Of a stretch of DNA of 64,000 nt, positions 45,121-54,771 are shown one piece after another. A program made the position numbers and the translations under genes. Origin of the DNA: Gammaproteobacteria bacterium. GTDB lineage: Bacteria; Pseudomonadota; Gammaproteobacteria; JASBUN01. Below the pieces are notes generated by a model, which ran no database searches, was not told where the DNA came from, and saw only the letters and a program-made list of their open reading frames with translations. Within the stretch, counting starts at the first letter, position 1; each line of letters begins with the position of its first letter. The stretch is from positions 1 through 64,000 of the forward strand of contig JASBUN010000003.1 in the NCBI GenBank assembly GCA_030147845.1, in the 5' to 3' direction.

Positions 45121-45867
45121 ATGATGCAGCTCCAACTCTGTACCTGGAAAGAAGTCGAAGACTATCTACAAACTTCGCGCGGTATCATGATTCCGATAGG
45201 TTCGACCGAACAGCACGGGCCGAACGGTCTCATCGGAACCGATGCGATTTGCCCCGAGACCATCGCCCGCGATATTGGCGAACGCGCCAAGGTGTTGGTG
45301 GCGCCGACCATCAATTTCGGCATGGCGCAGCATCATATGGCCTTTGCCGGTACGGTAAGCTTGCGCCCGAGTACGCTCATGGCGGTCGTTAGTGATGTGA
45401 TTGCGTCGTTGGCACGCCACGGATTTACGCGCCTGTACTTTCTCAACGGTCACGGCGGCAATTACGATAGCGTGCGCGCCGCGTTCTCGGAATTTTATGC
45501 GCAAACGGCGTTAAGCGCGTCGCCGGTCCAGGCTCCGCGCTGCAAGCTGATGAATTGGTGGATGGTGCGCGGCGTACGGAAATTGTCACGGGACCTGTTC
45601 GGTGAGGCGGAAGGTATGCACGCAACGCCTTCCGAAGTGTCGCTGACATACCATGCTTATCCTCAAGCAATAAAGAATGTCTCCATGTCGCCGCGGTTGG
45701 CGGCGAGCGGGGGATTCTATGATGCTGAAGATTTCCGCCAACGCTTTCCGGACGGTCGCATGGGATCGGATCCATCGCTGGCCAGCAGTGAGGTGGGCGA
45801 AAAAATTCTGGCGGCTGCCGCGGAGGGAATCTTAGCCGACTATCAGGCATTCATGCGCGATGTTTGA
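45121..45867 (+). CDS. Creatininase family metal-dependent hydrolase
   Basis: 248 residues. It keeps the family's metal and catalytic segments: IPIGSTEQHGPNGLIGTDAI, FGMAQHHMAF, LNGHGGN and AEGMHATPSEVS. The family includes creatinine amidohydrolase, the riboflavin-pathway hydrolase ArfB and the mycofactocin peptidase MftE. No cofactor-synthesis genes are adjacent, so the substrate is open. Two adjacent ATGs (45121 and 45124) follow GAGGTGT. Confidence 0.88.
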   Translation: MMQLQLCTWKEVEDYLQTSRGIMIPIGSTEQHGPNGLIGTDAICPETIARDIGERAKVLVAPTINFGMAQHHMAFAGTVSLRPSTLMAVVSDVIASLARHGFTRLYFLNGHGGNYDSVRAAFSEFYAQTALSASPVQAPRCKLMNWWMVRGVRKLSRDLFGEAEGMHATPSEVSLTYHAYPQAIKNVSMSPRLAASGGFYDAEDFRQRFPDGRMGSDPSLASSEVGEKILAAAAEGILADYQAFMRDV

Positions 45868-46029
45868 ATCTGTCGGTCGGCCATGATTGAGCGGCGTTGG
45901 CGGCGCCGCGAAGCGGCCCGGCATGTTTATCTACTGTACGTAAACCGCGCTTGCCTACGTTGCCACGTTGCCCTTGATTGAATAAATTCGGTACTTCCCT
46001 GCGAGGCGGACGACGTCGGACGTGCGGCC

Positions 46030-46836
46030 TTAGGATAAATCGTTGGCGCGAGCTCGTCTTGCCAACGTCTTATTGACCGCGCGCGACACGGCCACGAATC
46101 CAAAGGTCGCGGTTACGAACACGGCCGAGCCGTAGCCGAAACGGCAATCGAGCGAAATTCCATGAATGCCGGGCTTTTCGTGTCCGACACCGCCATCGGC
46201 GCGCGGGTAGACGGGCTGCTGTCCCGAAAATACGCACTCCACGCCAAAGCGACGTTGCAGATTTTTCGGGAAATTGTATTCACCGCGTAGCCGCGATCGC
46301 ACCTTTGCCGCTAAAGGATCGTTGAACGTTCGGCTGAGATCTTTGACTTGCACCATGGCCGGATCAGTCAGACCACCGGCCCCGCCGACGGTGACGATCG
46401 GAATTTTATTGCGCCGGCAGTGATAGATCATGGCAGCCTTGAATTTAATGCTGTCGATGGCATCGATAACGTAGTCGTAGGCATACTCGCGTGACAGGTA
46501 ATCCGCCATGTTTTCGCTGGTGACATAATCGTCGATCACGGTACAAGTACAGTGTGGATTGATGCCAAGGATGCGCTCGGCCATGACAGTGATTTTTTTT
46601 CGTCCGATATTGGCAGTCAATGCAGGCAGTTGTCGGTTGATGTTGGAGGCGTGCACCGTGTCGTGGTCGATAAGCGTGATGCGTCCGACGCCGGTGCGGG
46701 CGGCCGCTTCCGCCGCCCACGAGCCTACTCCGCCGAGCCCGACAACGCAGAGGTGCATGGTGTCGAGCTGGGACACGGCGGCGGTTCCGTACAGGCGTTC
46801 AATGCTGGCGAAGCGCTGGGCGTGGTCGTCGGACAT
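46030..46836 (-). CDS. tcdA: tRNA threonylcarbamoyladenosine dehydratase
   Basis: 268 residues, an E1-like ThiF/MoeB fold enzyme that cyclises t6A37 in tRNA with ATP. The P-loop-like LCVVGLGGVGSWAAEAAARTG, the Asp and basic residues of ITLIDHDTVHASNINRQ, and the IDAIDSIKFKAAMIYHCR stretch are all present, ending with the CsdL-like C-terminal hydrophobic region. Start ATG 46836 lies seven bases after the tatD stop; longer frames would overlap tatD. It is the third gene of the nnrS-tatD-tcdA unit. Confidence 0.93.
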   Translation of the reverse strand: MSDDHAQRFASIERLYGTAAVSQLDTMHLCVVGLGGVGSWAAEAAARTGVGRITLIDHDTVHASNINRQLPALTANIGRKKITVMAERILGINPHCTCTVIDDYVTSENMADYLSREYAYDYVIDAIDSIKFKAAMIYHCRRNKIPIVTVGGAGGLTDPAMVQVKDLSRTFNDPLAAKVRSRLRGEYNFPKNLQRRFGVECVFSGQQPVYPRADGGVGHEKPGIHGISLDCRFGYGSAVFVTATFGFVAVSRAVNKTLARRARANDLS

Positions 46837-46843
46837 GGGTCGG

Positions 46844-47608
46844 TTATGCGAGACCGAGCACCTCGGTAGCGTTGCGGGTGGTTTGTGCGGCAAGGTAATC
46901 CGGCGTTTCGCCGCGAACCTCGGCCAAGGCGGCGAGACATTCGGGCAGGTATTCGGGACTGTTTCGCTCGCCGCGGTGCGCTACCGGCGTCATGTCTGGA
47001 GCATCGGTCTCCAGTACGATACCTTGTAAGGGTAACTCGCGTGCCAGGCGCCGCAACTTGTTGGAGCGTTCGTAGGTTAGCATGCCGCCAAAACCAAGCT
47101 TAAAGCCTAAATCGAGGTACTGTTGCGCTTGTTGCACGCTGCCGTTGAACGCGTGTGCGATACCGCCGCGCACGCGAATGCGGCGGAGGGTCGTCAGGAT
47201 TTGATCGTGTGCCTTGCGCACGTGTAGCAATACCGGCAGATTGGCATCGCGCGCGACCCCGAGTTGCGCTTCGAACAGTGCTTGTTGGCGTTCGCGGTCT
47301 GTATCATCGATATAAAAATCCAAGCCGATTTCGCCTATGGCGATGGGTCTTTCGGTAGCAACGCGTTCGCCTAGCTGCGTAACATGTTCGCTGCGATGAT
47401 GGTCTAAATAGATCGGATGTAGTCCCAGCGCTGGGTATAGGCCCGCTTGCGTGCGACACAGTTGCAGTAGCTTATCCCAATGTTCGGTGTCAACGGCCGG
47501 TATGACGATGCGGTTGACGCCTTGCTCACGGCAACGCTGAATGACTGCCTCGCGGTCGCTGTCAAATGCGTCCAAATCCAAGTGGCAATGGGTGTCGATC
47601 AGGTCCAT
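46844..47608 (-). CDS. tatD: TatD family metal-dependent hydrolase (DNase)
   Basis: 254 residues, TIM-barrel amidohydrolase fold. Metal ligands are visible in IDTHCHLDLDAF, AIGEIGLDFYIDD, VLLHVRKAHD, IAHAFNGS and LETDAPDM. TatD/YcfH-type enzymes act as 3'-5' exonucleases or in D-amino acid tRNA quality control. It lies nine bases after nnrS and before tcdA on the same strand, so it is co-transcribed with both. Confidence 0.93.
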   Translation of the reverse strand: MDLIDTHCHLDLDAFDSDREAVIQRCREQGVNRIVIPAVDTEHWDKLLQLCRTQAGLYPALGLHPIYLDHHRSEHVTQLGERVATERPIAIGEIGLDFYIDDTDRERQQALFEAQLGVARDANLPVLLHVRKAHDQILTTLRRIRVRGGIAHAFNGSVQQAQQYLDLGFKLGFGGMLTYERSNKLRRLARELPLQGIVLETDAPDMTPVAHRGERNSPEYLPECLAALAEVRGETPDYLAAQTTRNATEVLGLA

Positions 47609-47617
47609 AGACCCATT

Positions 47618-48766
47618 CTAACGGTTGGCGCGCGTGAACGACAGGCGCGGTAAGCAATACCGGCTTTCGCGTAGTAAGCGAATCACAAGCAACGAAAATG
47701 CGCTTGACCAGCATATTGCCGCGGCCCACAGCGGCACCGGTGAGGCAAACGGCATTATCGGCGCCACAAGCCGTAGCAACGCCGCCAGGCTGACCAATAT
47801 GGAGGCGAAGCCGATGTCGGTAAACGGCTGCACTGGATGATGCAGGCGCAGCGCGGTGGTGCGCGCCATCATTACCAAGGTCAGAGTGCCCAAGGCGCCG
47901 ACGGTGATACCGTGCAGTGCGGCACTCAAGGGTATGAGAAAGCCGAGCTGGCTGAGACCTTTGAGCAGCAAACCCGGGATCAGCCAGACATAGCCTAATG
48001 CGAGAGTCCATAGTTGTATTTGGGCCGCGCTGCGATGCAGCCGCCAGAATTTTATTCGTATTCCGGTCAGTGCGGCACAGGCGATACAGAGTAAACCGGC
48101 GACGGTGTTGCCACCCAATGCATCGGCGAACGCGGCGGCGGCCAGCAGGAAAGCCAGTGGTAATTCAAATCCACGTCCTGTGCGCCCGCGCCGCGCGATA
48201 CCCTGGCGCTGCAAGTAGCCACCCATGGCTGCCTGCAGCGCGCGTCCGCCGATGATCAGCAGCAACAGCGTTAGCGTATCAACGGCAAACAACAATGCGT
48301 TTAGCTGCAGCTGCGGTATGGTTTGTACGCGACCGTACCACCAGGACGCATCGGCCATCACGAGCAGGCCAAGCACGATCGGGGCGATATGATTGGCGGG
48401 GCGCTTGGCTGCACGCCACAGTGGCGCTGCACCGAATACGAGTAATGATACGCTGAATATCAGCCCGGGCGCGGCGCTGAATGCCCGCGGCGGTAGAAAC
48501 GCAGCAACGCGTGCCAGCAGCCAAGCTACTGTCAACAACCAGGCGACACAGCCTCGCTGTCGCACCAGAAATCCGGCGACTACCGCCAGCGCAAACCCGA
48601 ATATCATTTCGTGTGCGTGCACGCTTGCGGTCATACCGGCGACGTTGCGGTCGCTTAGCCATAGAGGTACCGACGCGGTGGCGAAGCCGGCTGCTAGCGG
48701 GAACATCAGACGGTACGCAGGCGCCGCCCGCCGCGGATGCATCGATCGATTCGCTCTGCGAGACAT
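47618..48766 (-). CDS. nnrS: NnrS family haem-copper membrane protein
   Basis: 382 residues, about twelve transmembrane segments. It has the NnrS start region (YRLMFPLAAGFATASVPLWL), the VHAHEMIFGFALAVVAGFLVR motif with its histidines, and LHGITVGALGTLTLVMMART. The family protects against nitric oxide and nitrosative damage. The FNR-like site 81 bases upstream of the start agrees with nitric-oxide or oxygen control. No strong ribosome site is seen before ATG 48766; a start nearer the first membrane helix is possible. It leads the nnrS-tatD-tcdA unit. Confidence 0.92.
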   Translation of the reverse strand: MSRRANRSMHPRRAAPAYRLMFPLAAGFATASVPLWLSDRNVAGMTASVHAHEMIFGFALAVVAGFLVRQRGCVAWLLTVAWLLARVAAFLPPRAFSAAPGLIFSVSLLVFGAAPLWRAAKRPANHIAPIVLGLLVMADASWWYGRVQTIPQLQLNALLFAVDTLTLLLLIIGGRALQAAMGGYLQRQGIARRGRTGRGFELPLAFLLAAAAFADALGGNTVAGLLCIACAALTGIRIKFWRLHRSAAQIQLWTLALGYVWLIPGLLLKGLSQLGFLIPLSAALHGITVGALGTLTLVMMARTTALRLHHPVQPFTDIGFASILVSLAALLRLVAPIMPFASPVPLWAAAICWSSAFSLLVIRLLRESRYCLPRLSFTRANR

Positions 48767-48846
48767 TGCGCGATAATATATCGAATAGGATCGGTCTGTA
48801 TTTTGAATGTCGGGACCTTGTGGATTGATTTCGGCGGCGAGCGAAC

Positions 48847-48860
48847 TTGATTTAAGTCAA
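48847..48860. promoter_or_regulatory. FNR/Dnr-like binding site
   Basis: TTGATTTAAGTCAA differs by one base from the TTGAT-N4-ATCAA consensus. It lies 81 bases upstream of the nnrS start (minus) and 54 bases upstream of the zinc-ribbon gene start (plus), in the shared promoter region. The position suits oxygen or nitric-oxide control of nnrS. Confidence 0.6.
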
Positions 48861-48914
48861 ATCGACTGTCTGTTAGGACGACATAATGACAGACGTTCGG
48901 CGGAGGCTGACGGT

Positions 48915-49292
48915 ATGAGTAGCAAACGCGTTTGCTGGAAGTGCGGCGCGCCCATCGGTGCGTTACCACTGCCGTTGAGCCGTCTTGCGGAGTGCCCTTC
49001 CTGTCGCACTGAACTACATGTATGCCGTATGTGTCGCTTCTACGACACGGGTGTTGCCAAACATTGCCGCGAACCGATTGCCGAAGAAGTCAAAGACAAG
49101 CAACGCGCCAATTTTTGCGGCTATCTAGAACTTGCCGACGATGCCTATCATGCGCCTGACCTCGCTTCGGAACAGGTGGCGCGCGCGCGACTTGACGATT
49201 TGTTCGGCGGCGCTCAAGGCAAGTCATCTGCCACTGACCAGCATGGCGATGCATTAAACGATCTGTTCCGAAAGCCGGGCGGTGACGACTAG
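48915..49292 (+). CDS. Small zinc-ribbon protein
   Basis: 125 residues. The first half has eight cysteines, including CWKCG, ECPSC and CRMCRFY, the pattern of a double treble-clef/zinc ribbon; HCREP follows. The second half is acidic and ends with DLFGG and DLFRK repeats. It resembles uncharacterised zinc-ribbon proteins of sulfur and nitrogen-cycle proteobacteria. GGAGG before ATG 48915 supports the start. It is divergent from nnrS across the FNR-like site and may share its control. Confidence 0.75.
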   Translation: MSSKRVCWKCGAPIGALPLPLSRLAECPSCRTELHVCRMCRFYDTGVAKHCREPIAEEVKDKQRANFCGYLELADDAYHAPDLASEQVARARLDDLFGGAQGKSSATDQHGDALNDLFRKPGGDD

Positions 49293-49396
49293 GCTGAGAT
49301 TTTCGAGGACAAGACCGAAACGCCGGCGTCATATGCCGGGGCGCGCGGTGGCCGTATTAGCCGGGAGGTTGGACTGCGCCTTGGCGCCGTCGATGG

Positions 49397-50138
49397 ATGA
49401 CTATGCTGTTTACTGAGATTAATTATTCACCGTTGGCATTGCCGTTTCTGCTGTTATTGTTCGGCCTGTTTGCGCTGGCATTCGTCTTGATCGAAATTGG
49501 CGTACTGCGTTATGCCTACGTCAGCATGGGGGGTCAATCGACGCTACGTATTCGCGGTGCTTTTGCTTTCTCTGCTCGGCAGCTATGTCAACATTCCGGT
49601 CGTACACCTGCCGTCGCATGAGGTGCTGACCGGAAGAGAAGTCGTCTACTTCGGAATGCGCTACATCATTCCGGTGGTTGAAGGCCTGCCGGGCACGGTT
49701 GTCGCGGTCAACGTTGGCGGTGCCGTGGTGCCGGTGGCGCTGTCCATCTATTTAATGGTAAAGAACCACTTATACGGCGTGGCGTTGCTCGGTGTAGCGG
49801 TGGTCGCCGGCGTCGTGCATGTGCTGGCTCATCCGGTACCAGGCTTGGGGATTGCGGTGCCGGTATTCGTGCCACCGCTGGTGGCTACCGTGGTCGCGCT
49901 GCTGTTATCGCGTCGATACGCGGCGCCGTTGGCTTATATCTGTGGCAGCATGGGTACGCTGGTGGGGGCGGATTTACTCAACCTCGGACGCCTTCAAGGT
50001 TTAGGCGCACCGGTGGCGTCTATCGGCGGCGCCGGTACCTTTGACGGCATCTTCATTACCGGCATATTGGCCGTTATTCTGGCGAGCTTGTTCAGCGGTC
50101 CGGCGCGCCCGGACCGGCGCGTACGCCGAGCCGAATAG
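49397..50138 (+). pseudogene. DUF1614 membrane protein, frameshifted in a G run
   Basis: The N-terminus (first helix LPFLLLLFGLFALAFVLIEI, then GVLRYAYVSMG) reads in one frame and the rest (RRYVFAVLLLSLLGSYVNIP, LSIYLMVKNHLYG, PVFVPPLVATVVALLL) in another. Taking the G run at 49528-49533 as five instead of six joins them through GVNRRYVFAV into one six- to seven-helix DUF1614 protein of about 246 residues. Uncorrected, the first frame stops at 49621. Function unknown; such proteins are often near transport genes. Confidence 0.78.
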
Positions 50139-50180
50139 CGCCGAAGCGTAATTACCTCGATCAATGTCGCGGGCGCCGCG

Positions 50181-50984
50181 TCAGGATAGATCGAGGCGTA
50201 ACTGCTTGCGCGCCGGCAGCGATGCGGTCGGGCCGACCAACAGCACGCCGGCGTTGCTGGCCGGCAGCGCCAGTATCTCGGTGCCGCCCTCGTGTGTTCG
50301 AAACATGCCCGATTTGGCCACCGCCGCGCGCACCGCAGCGTTGCGGAAAAATACCGCTTCGTCGATGCGGTACTGAATAACTACACTATGGCCGCTACGC
50401 ATGGCGAATGCCTGCGCCGGGGCGCCACCAATGTCGGTGTGCCAAGTTGCCAGTAGGCGCGCATCGGGCCAACTCGCCGGCGGCTGGACGTCGGCCATGT
50501 CGACCGAGGACGGTAAGGTTTGCGCCGCCATTTGCCGGTATTGTGCAACGGCATCGTGAATCATGGGAATCTGGTCATGAATCCCCGCTTTCCATGCCGA
50601 CGTCAGCATAACCACGGCGAGAACCAGCGCCACCAGCCAGCCGCTGGCAAGCGCAAACCAGCTGCCGCTTCGATGGCGCAGCCAGTCGGGTGAAAACGGC
50701 AGCCGCCGATACCGCGCTCGCTTGGTCGGCGCGGCGTCGGCCAGCACCTGATCAACTCGTCGAGTCAGTTCCACGCTCATGCGCGCGGCCGGCATGCCGC
50801 TGAGCCGGCGACTGAGCGCGCGCTGACGCGCGACATCGTTGCGGCAGGCTTCGCAGCAGGTCAAGTGCGCTTCGACTACGGCAATTTGGTCCGGCGGCAA
50901 TATTTCATCGGCATAACCGGCCAATAGATCCTGCAAATTTGCATGCAGGATGGACCATCGGTCGGCGCCGGTTTGGCGGCTCAT
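50181..50984 (-). CDS. Membrane anti-sigma factor with zf-HC2 domain
   Basis: 267 residues. The N-terminal zinc domain has HLTCCEAC (His-x3-Cys-x2-Cys) near 40-47, a transmembrane helix lies near 113-130 (ASGWLVALVLAVVMLTSAW), and a periplasmic part of about 130 residues follows. Its start overlaps the sigma gene stop by four bases (ATGA), so the pair is translationally coupled. It would hold the ECF sigma factor at the membrane and release it on a periplasmic signal, possibly linked to the sulfite-oxidation genes on the other side. Confidence 0.88.
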   Translation of the reverse strand: MSRQTGADRWSILHANLQDLLAGYADEILPPDQIAVVEAHLTCCEACRNDVARQRALSRRLSGMPAARMSVELTRRVDQVLADAAPTKRARYRRLPFSPDWLRHRSGSWFALASGWLVALVLAVVMLTSAWKAGIHDQIPMIHDAVAQYRQMAAQTLPSSVDMADVQPPASWPDARLLATWHTDIGGAPAQAFAMRSGHSVVIQYRIDEAVFFRNAAVRAAVAKSGMFRTHEGGTEILALPASNAGVLLVGPTASLPARKQLRLDLS

Positions 50985-51562
50985 GTTTTCTCTCCTGTGC
51001 CTGGCCGGTCTTTTGTTCGTGGCTGGTCCGCATCGAGCAATCGAATCAGCGTCGCCGCCAACATGCGCCGGCCGCGCGACAATCGACTCATCACGGTACC
51101 CTCTGGAACGTTCAAAACTCCGGCAATTTCCCGATAACTCAGTTCTTCCATGTCGCGTAGCATGACGACGCGACGAAAGTCCTCCGGTAGATCCCCCACT
51201 GCCGCGCTGATCTGCGCGTGGGTCTGCTGTGCGATAGCCTGTTGGAACGGGCCGGGAGCGGAACAGGGATAGTCGCGTAGCACTGCGTCATCGACCGCGA
51301 GCACGGGGGCCAATTGATGGCGACGCGCGTCGCGGCGCCGGTCGTCGGCGATGACGTGGCCGAGAATGGTCAACAGCCACGGGTACACGGCTATGTCTTC
51401 GCCGAGTTGTGCGAAATCCCGCCACGCGCGCAATAAGGTTTCCTGTAGCCAGTCTTCCGCAGCCTGGGCGTTGTCTGCGTGCCGTCGGGCGGCGCCGTAG
51501 AGGCGCTGCCACCACGGTTGCGTCAGCCGCAGAAAACGTAGTTTGTGCGTTTGTACGGACAC
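50981..51562 (-). CDS. ECF RNA polymerase sigma factor
   Basis: 193 residues. Region 2 has HADNAQAAEDWLQETLLRAW and the PWLLTILGHVIADDRRRD segment; region 4 has LPEDFRRVVMLRDMEELSYR and the EIAGVLNVPEGTVMSRLSR helix-turn-helix. It overlaps the membrane anti-sigma gene. It is divergent from the cytochrome c-propeller gene across 198 bases, so it may control the periplasmic sulfite-oxidation genes; this is position-based only. Confidence 0.93.
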   Translation of the reverse strand: MSVQTHKLRFLRLTQPWWQRLYGAARRHADNAQAAEDWLQETLLRAWRDFAQLGEDIAVYPWLLTILGHVIADDRRRDARRHQLAPVLAVDDAVLRDYPCSAPGPFQQAIAQQTHAQISAAVGDLPEDFRRVVMLRDMEELSYREIAGVLNVPEGTVMSRLSRGRRMLAATLIRLLDADQPRTKDRPGTGEKT

Positions 51563-51760
51563 CGATCCGCCATAGGTTTGAGGTTCGCTATATACAAGGC
51601 GTTACGGAACGGGCTTTTATTTCCGCAAGCCAGGCGGGCATGCGTTCGGCGCGCGCCGCAAAGTAGTCATGCTACGGGAATAAAGCCGGTCGCGGCGACG
51701 CCTTTTTGGGAATGCCGGACTTTTTCTTCAGCCGCTTTAACCTTAAAGGATATACAGTTT

Positions 51761-53239
51761 ATGCCATTGTTCAACTTCCCGATCCGGGTTGCTTTGCCCG
51801 TGCGATTCGCCACCATGGTGGTTGCGCTTGGGTGCCTGGCGGTGTTTTCGAACGCCCATGCCGATACCTCCGCCGCTAGGGGTGCCAGCGTATTTCAGCA
51901 AAACTGTTCTGCCTGTCATCAGGCGCAAGGCCAGGGTTTACCGGGCGCGTTCCCGCCGTTACAAGGCCATGCCGTCGATATGTATAAGATTACAGACGGG
52001 CGGCGCTACCTGACTCATGTGCTGCTGTACGGGCTCAATGGCAAGATCGAGGTTGCCGGTCAGCCCTACAATGGCGCCATGCCGCCCTGGGCGGGCACCC
52101 TCTCGCATCAGCAGATTGCCGACGTGCTCAATTACGTCCTGACTGCATGGGGAAACAAGGCATCGCTGCCGGCCGACTTCAAACCTTATACCGTGAAAGA
52201 AATTGCCGCGCAGGCGAAAGCCAAGCAGAACGGTGACGATGTCTATGCGCTGCGTGAGAAGCTCAGCGGAACGAAGTCAAAATCCGTCGCCGGCAGTGGT
52301 GCCGGCGCTGCCGATCGCGCGGCGCACATGAAACTCGATGTTCCCTTGCACACCGCGGTACCGGCGCCGGTGTACGTGGCGTTGCAAAATTCCAATGACA
52401 TCGGCGTACTGCCGACCAAATCCACTTGGCAGGGCGCGAACAGCGCTCATTACGTGGCCCTGAGCGCCGACGGCTCGATGCTGATGGCGTCGGGCCTGAA
52501 GACCGGCGCGGTGTACGTATTCAATACTGCCACCGGTAAGCTGCGCGGCAGCATTCACTTGGACGATGTCGTGCAAGGGGTAAAGATCGCCCCCAACGGC
52601 AAACTCGGTATTGCCATCGGCGCCAAGCACGGCGTCGCTGTGGTGATCGATCTACGCCGAGTGAAAATCGTCAAGAAAATTCCGGTCGGCAAGACGCCGC
52701 ACAATGCCCGTTTCTCCGCCGACGGAAAGACCGCCTATGTGACGCTGCAGGGTGCTGGAGCCATCGCGGTGCTGGACATGAATACCTTGACCAAAGTGAA
52801 GGACATCGCCACACCGGGCCTTGCCGCGCCACATAATCTTGATTTATCCGACAACGGTAAGCGCATGTGGATTCGAGACTTCACCGGTCATGTCGGTGTG
52901 CTCAACCTGGTCGACGGAAAAATGCTCAAGGTCATCAAAGTCGGTAACGGCCACGGCGGCATCGATGTCATTCCGGGCGGCCGTTACGTTGCGACCGGCG
53001 CGATCGCCGATCACATCGTCAGCATAATCGATCAGAAATCCATGAAGGTGGTGAAGAATATCGACGTCGGCAACGGCCCTCACGGCGTGCGCGCCAGCGC
53101 CAACGGCCGCTGGCTGTATGCCTCCATGACCGTAGATAACAATATTGCGGTAATCAACATGCATACCCTGAAGCTGGCGGGACAAATACCGGCGCCGGGT
53201 AAATTTCCGTTTTGGCTGGCGGTGAAAGGTAACGATTGA
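51761..53239 (+). CDS. Cytochrome c fused to a YVTN-type beta-propeller
   Basis: 492 residues. A signal peptide ends near NAHAD (35). A class I cytochrome c domain covers about 38-135, with haem motif CSACH at 49-53 and a likely Met ligand in YNGAMPPWAG. After a linker (about 145-200), a YncE/YVTN-like propeller with repeated blades fills the rest (ALSADGSMLMASG, VKIAPNGKLGIAIG, ARFSADGKTAYVTL, GVRASANGRWLYASM). AAAGGA supports ATG 51761. It lies 214 bases upstream of the sulfite dehydrogenase on the same strand. The propeller may bind a partner or a haem d1-like ligand, which the sequence does not settle. Confidence 0.88.
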   Translation: MPLFNFPIRVALPVRFATMVVALGCLAVFSNAHADTSAARGASVFQQNCSACHQAQGQGLPGAFPPLQGHAVDMYKITDGRRYLTHVLLYGLNGKIEVAGQPYNGAMPPWAGTLSHQQIADVLNYVLTAWGNKASLPADFKPYTVKEIAAQAKAKQNGDDVYALREKLSGTKSKSVAGSGAGAADRAAHMKLDVPLHTAVPAPVYVALQNSNDIGVLPTKSTWQGANSAHYVALSADGSMLMASGLKTGAVYVFNTATGKLRGSIHLDDVVQGVKIAPNGKLGIAIGAKHGVAVVIDLRRVKIVKKIPVGKTPHNARFSADGKTAYVTLQGAGAIAVLDMNTLTKVKDIATPGLAAPHNLDLSDNGKRMWIRDFTGHVGVLNLVDGKMLKVIKVGNGHGGIDVIPGGRYVATGAIADHIVSIIDQKSMKVVKNIDVGNGPHGVRASANGRWLYASMTVDNNIAVINMHTLKLAGQIPAPGKFPFWLAVKGND

Positions 53240-53453
53240 CGCGCAGTTCGGCCGTGCTCGGCGTCGTCGAGGGCGGCCGACCGGGGTCAGATATTGGAAC
53301 GACAATAACGAACGCCGGCCTAGCGGCTAGGCGTTGTCCAATCGTCGCGAGATTCGACGAACTTAGAGGGGAGGGTGCCACGGTGGCGGTAACGTCGCCG
53401 TGCGGAACGTCATAACACTAAAAGTTTGTATGGTTCTTAAGGAGGAGTAAACA

Positions 53454-54761
53454 ATGAGCGATCATGACAGTCGGGGCATGTCCCGACGTAGTTTGTTGCG
53501 CGGCTTGGGATTAGGAGCCGCAGGTTTGGTAACGGCCAAGTTGGCGTTACAACCTGCGTCCGCCGCAGCCGCCGGTAGCGGTGCCGCAGCCATACCCAGA
53601 TTCACCGGTCCCGGCCCCAATCCGTTCTGGAATTCGGTTGGGCCGTACGTCACTTACCCGCAGAAATTACCCCTGATCAGGCTTACCGACCGGCCGGTAC
53701 AGTTGGAGACGCCGCGCCAGTATTTTGGTGATGCGTTTACGCCCAACGAGGCCATGTTCGTGCGTTACCATCTACCAGGTGAGCCCAATAGCGTAGATTT
53801 AGCCAAGTGGCGGCTGCGCATCGAAGGCCGGGTCGATAAACCGATGTCGCTCAGCTTTGCTGATTTGTTGTCGCGCTTCGAGCCGACTGAAGTGGCTGCG
53901 GTGGTTCAATGCTCCGGCAACAGCCGCAGCTTTTTTCAACCGCGTGTCGCCGGTGGCGAGTGGGGCAACGGAGCGATGGCGAACGCGCTTTGGACTGGCG
54001 TGCGCCTGAGCGATCTTCTCCATCAAGCCGGAATCAAGGCGGGCGCTGTTCAAATCCAGTTCCAAGGCTTGGATATGGGCGCTGGACCGCCCGGATACGG
54101 CTCGCACGCCTTCCTCAAATCGTGGAATGTCGGTGACCCGGCGCTCGATCAAGCGATCGTCGCATACCTGATGAACGGTCAGCCGCTGCCTATGCTCAAC
54201 GGTTTTCCGGCGCGCATGGTATTTCCGGGGAAATTCGCCACCTATTGGGTTAAACACATTAGCTGGATTCGTGTCCTCGACCATCAGGATACGAATTTCT
54301 GGATGGCCAAGGCCTATAAAATTCCCGATACGCCCACTGGCGCGACTACGCCGCAAGACGTAGCCAGCGGCAAGGTGCATATGGTGCCGATCGGTGTCGC
54401 CAATCTTCCGGTACGTTCGTTTATAGTTTCACCGGATGGCAGCAGTAAAGTGCCCGCGGGCCTGCCGACCACCGTTCGCGGTATCGCTTTCAGCGGCAAC
54501 GGCAAGGTGGTGAAAGTCGAGCTCTCCGATGACGGCGGTAAGAACTGGCGCCAAGCAACATTGGGCGATGACCACGGACCATATAGTTTCCGCACTTGGC
54601 ATACGCAGTGGACTCCGCGATCACCGGGCAAGGTTGCGCTTGCCGTGCGCGCCACCGACGCGCAGGGCAACGTCCAACCGGATCATGGTTTGTGGAATCC
54701 CGGCGGCTATCTGTGGAATAAAATCGAGCGCCAAACGCTCGTTGTCGGCCCGGCCAGCTAG
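53454..54761 (+). CDS. Tat-exported molybdenum sulfite dehydrogenase (SorA-like)
   Basis: 435 residues. The Tat signal is SRRSLLRG at 10-17. The sulfite oxidase Moco domain (about 85-310) has the molybdenum ligand Cys at 153 ([10 protein letters not shown]) and the [12 protein letters not shown] segment; the C-terminal dimer domain (about 320-430) has [16 protein letters not shown]. There is no haem b domain, as in bacterial SorA/SoxC. Alternatives within the family include SoxC, but no SoxD or sox cluster is present. AAGGAGGAG precedes the ATG. The cytochrome c gene ten bases downstream is its likely electron acceptor. Confidence 0.9.
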   Translation: MSDHDSRGMSRRSLLRGLGLGAAGLVTAKLALQPASAAAAGSGAAAIPRFTGPGPNPFWNSVGPYVTYPQKLPLIRLTDRPVQLETPRQYFGDAFTPNEAMFVRYHLPGEPNSVDLAKWRLRIEGRVDKPMSLSFADLLSRFEPTEVAAVVQCSGNSRSFFQPRVAGGEWGNGAMANALWTGVRLSDLLHQAGIKAGAVQIQFQGLDMGAGPPGYGSHAFLKSWNVGDPALDQAIVAYLMNGQPLPMLNGFPARMVFPGKFATYWVKHISWIRVLDHQDTNFWMAKAYKIPDTPTGATTPQDVASGKVHMVPIGVANLPVRSFIVSPDGSSKVPAGLPTTVRGIAFSGNGKVVKVELSDDGGKNWRQATLGDDHGPYSFRTWHTQWTPRSPGKVALAVRATDAQGNVQPDHGLWNPGGYLWNKIERQTLVVGPAS

Positions 54762-54771
54762 GAGGCGCGCT

